Below are positions 61,602-64,000 of a DNA stretch of 64,000 nucleotides, piece after piece. Within the stretch, counting starts at the first letter, position 1. The number at the start of each line of letters is the position of its first letter. A program made the translations under genes and the position numbers. The DNA comes from Microbispora siamensis (GTDB taxonomy: Bacteria > Actinomycetota > Actinomycetes > Streptosporangiales > Streptosporangiaceae), in the NCBI RefSeq assembly GCF_016863095.1, contig NZ_BOOF01000004.1, positions 1 through 64,000 of the forward strand, in the 5' to 3' direction. Under the pieces are notes generated by a model. The model was given only the letters and a program-made list of their open reading frames with translations, was not told the origin of the DNA and did no database searches.

Positions 61602-62652
61602 GCCCGGCGTCCCCCCTTCCTGATCGTCCATGAGGGACGTCCCCCTGGATGACGTTCCCCGGCTCCGGGGGCAGCCCCCGCGCGGAACCCCGTGTCACGA
61701 CGGTCTCGATCTCGCCGAGGGTCGGCATCGCCGGAGCGCAGGCCAGCCGGCCGGCGACGATCGCGCCCGCGGCGTTGGCGAACCGCAGCGTCCGCTCCAG
61801 GGGCCAGCCCGCGAGCAGCGCGTGGCACAGCGCTCCGCCGAAGGCGTCCCCGGCGCCCAGCCCGTTGACGACCTCGACATCGACGGGCGGCACCACCGCC
61901 GTCTCGCCGGCCGTCATGCCCAGCACCCCGGCCGATCCCTGCTTGATGATCGCGAGTTCGACTCCGGCGTCGAGCAGGGCCCGGCCGGCCGCCTCGGGAT
62001 CGCGCAGGCCGGTGGCCACCTCGGCCTCGTCGAGGTTGCCGACCGCGACCGTCACGTGTTCGAGCGCCTCGCGCACATGCCGCCGGGCCGTACGCGGGTC
62101 GGGCCAGAACATCGGCCGGTAGTCGAGGTCGAGCACGGTGTGCGGGGCGCGTCCCCGGGCCTTCAGCGCCGTCAGGTGCGCGCCGCGCGACGGCTCGTCC
62201 GACAGGCCCGTCACGGTCGTCCACAGCAGCGCGGTGCCGGTGACGGCGGCCAGGTCGAGCTCGGCGGGGAGGATCTCCAGGTCGGGCGCCTTGGGCCAGC
62301 GGTAGAAGAACAGCGGGAAGTCCTCCGGCGGCCGGATCTCGCAGAACGTCACGGGGGTCGGCAGGCCGGGCACCGCGGTGACGTAGCGGTCGTCCACGCC
62401 GTACTCGCGCAGCGCGTCGTGCACGAACCGCCCGAACGGGTCGGCGCCGGTGCGGGTGATCACGGCGGCGCGGCGGCCCAGGCGGGCGGCGGCCACGGCC
62501 ACGTTGGTCGGGCTGCCGCCCAGGTATTTGCCGAAGGTCGTCACCTGCCGCAGGGAGACCCCGACCTCCAGCGGGTAGAGGTCGACCCCGACCCGCCCCA
62601 TGGTCAGCACCTCCGGCGCGGCCGCCGCGGTGTCTGCTTCAGTGCCGGTCAC
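61594..62652 (-). CDS. iolC: 5-dehydro-2-deoxygluconokinase (IolC)
   Basis: 352 residues from GTG. PfkB fold: GKYLGGSPTNVAVAAARLGRRAAV, the C-terminal ATP/anion-hole motif VNGLGAGDAFGGALCHALL with its catalytic Asp. Phosphorylates 5-dehydro-2-deoxygluconate. Overlaps the iolE-like stop (GTGA) and the next gene start. Confidence 0.9.
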   Translation of the reverse strand: MTGTEADTAAAAPEVLTMGRVGVDLYPLEVGVSLRQVTTFGKYLGGSPTNVAVAAARLGRRAAVITRTGADPFGRFVHDALREYGVDDRYVTAVPGLPTPVTFCEIRPPEDFPLFFYRWPKAPDLEILPAELDLAAVTGTALLWTTVTGLSDEPSRGAHLTALKARGRAPHTVLDLDYRPMFWPDPRTARRHVREALEHVTVAVGNLDEAEVATGLRDPEAAGRALLDAGVELAIIKQGSAGVLGMTAGETAVVPPVDVEVVNGLGAGDAFGGALCHALLAGWPLERTLRFANAAGAIVAGRLACAPAMPTLGEIETVVTRGSARGLPPEPGNVIQGDVPHGRSGRGDAGHA

Positions 62653-63500
62653 GCGTCCTCCGGGGAGGCCAGGCCCGTGAGGTAGGCTAGGCTCGCGCGC
62701 ACGTCCTCCACGGGATCGGCGTCGGCCGACGTGAGGATCACGTCCTGCTCCATGACATACCAGCCGGTGTACCCGGCGGCCGTCAGACCGGAGACGATGC
62801 CCGCCACGTCCACATCGCCGCGGCCGAGCGGCCGGTACATCCCGGCCCGCACCGCGTCGGTGTAGGTGAGCTCGCCCGCCCTGACCCGCCCGGCGAGGCC
62901 GGCGTCGACGTCCTTGAGGTGCGCGTGGGCGATCCGCTCGGGGGCCTTCCTGACGACGTCCAGCGGGTCGGCGCCGCCGGCCAGCAGGTGCCCGGTGTCC
63001 AGGCAGAGGGAGACGGCCGAGCCTTCCAGGACCCGCTCCACCTCCTCGCCGGTCTCGACCAGGGTGCCCACGTGGGGGTGCAGGGTGACCAGGTGGGAGA
63101 TCTCCCCGTCGATCCGGTCGAGGTTGGACAGGAGCGTCCGCCAGCCCTCGTCGTCCAGGGCGGGGCGTCCGTCGTAGCCGTCCACCCCGGTCGCGGCGGC
63201 CAGCACGACCACCGCGTCCGCCTCGAAGGCGCCCACCGTGTCCCGCAGGGCGGGCAGCGGGTCGTGCGCCGGGTCGTGCAGGACGACCGGGACGAAGCCG
63301 CCGATCGCACGCAGGCCGTAGCCGTCGAGCAGGGCGGCGCGGCGGTCCGGCTCCGGCGGCAGGAACCCGTCGGGGCCCAGCTCGGTGGCGGTCAGCCCGA
63401 GCGCGGCCATCTCGGCCAGCACGCGCTCCGGGGTGAGCTGGTGGCCCCAGCCGGGCACCTCGCAGACCCCCCAGGAGATGGGGGCGGCGGCGATCCTCAC
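62649..63500 (-). CDS. iolE: Inosose dehydratase-like TIM-barrel protein (IolE)
   Basis: 283 residues from GTG. AP-endonuclease-2/xylose-isomerase-like fold: AAPISWGVCEVPGWGHQL at the N-terminus, VSLCLDTGHLLAGG and AHAHLKDVDAG carrying metal ligands. Dehydrates scyllo-inosose. Start overlaps the iolG-like stop (GTGA). Confidence 0.85.
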   Translation of the reverse strand: MRIAAAPISWGVCEVPGWGHQLTPERVLAEMAALGLTATELGPDGFLPPEPDRRAALLDGYGLRAIGGFVPVVLHDPAHDPLPALRDTVGAFEADAVVVLAAATGVDGYDGRPALDDEGWRTLLSNLDRIDGEISHLVTLHPHVGTLVETGEEVERVLEGSAVSLCLDTGHLLAGGADPLDVVRKAPERIAHAHLKDVDAGLAGRVRAGELTYTDAVRAGMYRPLGRGDVDVAGIVSGLTAAGYTGWYVMEQDVILTSADADPVEDVRASLAYLTGLASPEDA

Positions 63501-64000
63501 TTGGTCACCTCCACCACGCGGACGGGACGGTCGGTCCGGCGGGACAGGTCCGCCGCCTCGGCCACGTACAGCGCGGCCAGGGCGTCGCGGACCGTGCAGG
63601 GGCTCTCCCGCTCGCCCCGCGCCGCCTCCAGGAAGGCGGTCATCTCCGCGACGTACGCCTCCTCGAACCTGGCCTGGAAGTCCGGCCAGGGGTCGCCGTC
63701 CGGCGCGAAGCCCTCGGCCGAGCGCAGCGGGGTGCGCCCGCCGAGCCCCGCCGCCCAGGCGCCGCGGGTGCCGGCCAGCTCCATCCGCACGTCGTAGCCC
63801 GCGCCGTTGTAACGCGAGCCCTGCAGGGTGGCCAGCGTGCCGTCGTCCATCGTCAGGATCGCGGCGCTGGTGTCCACGTCGCCCGCCTCGGCGAAGTACT
63901 GCTCGCCGCGGTTGGCGCCGGTCGCGTAGACCGTGTCCACCTCGCGCCCGGTGACCCAGCGCAGGATGTCGAAGTCGTGGATGTGGCAGTCGCGGAAGAT
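63497..64000 (-). CDS. Gfo/Idh/MocA oxidoreductase, inositol 2-dehydrogenase-like (partial)
   Basis: The C-terminal part only; the gene continues past base 64000. The visible part begins IFRDCHIHDFDILRWVTGREVDTVYA, containing the conserved HDFD catalytic-site block, then TLATLQGSRYNGAGYDVRMEL and the dimerisation end. As the first visible gene of an iol operon, inositol (or scyllo-inositol) 2-dehydrogenase is the likely role. Confidence 0.8.
   Translation of the reverse strand: MFRDCHIHDFDILRWVTGREVDTVYATGANRGEQYFAEAGDVDTSAAILTMDDGTLATLQGSRYNGAGYDVRMELAGTRGAWAAGLGGRTPLRSAEGFAPDGDPWPDFQARFEEAYVAEMTAFLEAARGERESPCTVRDALAALYVAEAADLSRRTDRPVRVVEVTK

Overview
The window is high-GC actinomycete chromosome. 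GTG and TTG starts are common, genes overlap tightly, and the families present (NDMA-dependent alcohol dehydrogenase, LAL and ROK regulators, many P450s, NHLP-type peptide exporters) fit a Streptosporangiales-like genus. The genus is inferred from gene content only. No rRNA, tRNA or CRISPR array was seen.

Region 1 (1-16500) is mixed. It holds a DUF234-type AAA ATPase under a double palindrome, a Pyr_excise-like protein, a ferredoxin/NDMA-alcohol dehydrogenase pair, and a MITE that supplies the end of a PPOX-type oxidase gene. A small glycoconjugate set follows (prenyltransferase-like protein, methyltransferase, GT4 glycosyltransferase, GDP-mannose dehydratase), then a ROK regulator and a CYP125-like P450. 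Between 12576 and 15770 lies a complete 3.2-kb transposon. It has 26-bp inverted ends and a 6-bp target duplication, and carries a LysR regulator, an NmrA-like oxidoreductase and an IS481-type transposase.

Region 2 (about 16539-40554) is the most notable part: a RiPP gene cluster of the NHLP-leader TOMM (azole peptide) type. Its precursor (32317-32709) has a nitrile-hydratase-like leader and a core ending in CCCCPCCCCT. A fused leader-binding/YcaO cyclodehydratase and a SagB-type FMN dehydrogenase should turn these cysteines into thiazoles. A C39-peptidase ABC exporter, its partner ABC protein and an HlyD-like adaptor should cleave and export the product. Tailoring candidates are two P450s (one lacking the I-helix acid/alcohol pair), a methyltransferase, an amine-oxidase-like flavoenzyme, a Rieske oxygenase and an alpha/beta hydrolase. 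An ABC-2 exporter, a VOC protein, two small two-helix membrane proteins and an M50-like membrane protein are immunity or processing candidates. A LAL regulator flanks the set, and variants of GAATACGTATTC recur in the cluster promoters.

Region 3 (40628-43852) is a KstR-like TetR regulator next to a two-subunit acyl-CoA dehydrogenase. Palindromes matching TNNAACNNGTTNNA lie here and upstream of the CYP125-like P450, the PPOX/methyltransferase pair and the GDP-mannose dehydratase, suggesting a dispersed steroid or lipid regulon.

Region 4 (43884-64000) holds a sigma-factor-like protein with a long repeat linker and a C-terminal membrane anchor, a four-gene osmoprotectant importer, and a secreted CE2-type esterase. 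A minus-strand operon follows, with an ABC importer and three phosphatases. The last segment is a tightly overlapping inositol catabolic operon (iolG-E-C-aldolase-B-D) that runs into a phosphate transporter and its PhoU-like partner; iolG is cut by the window edge.
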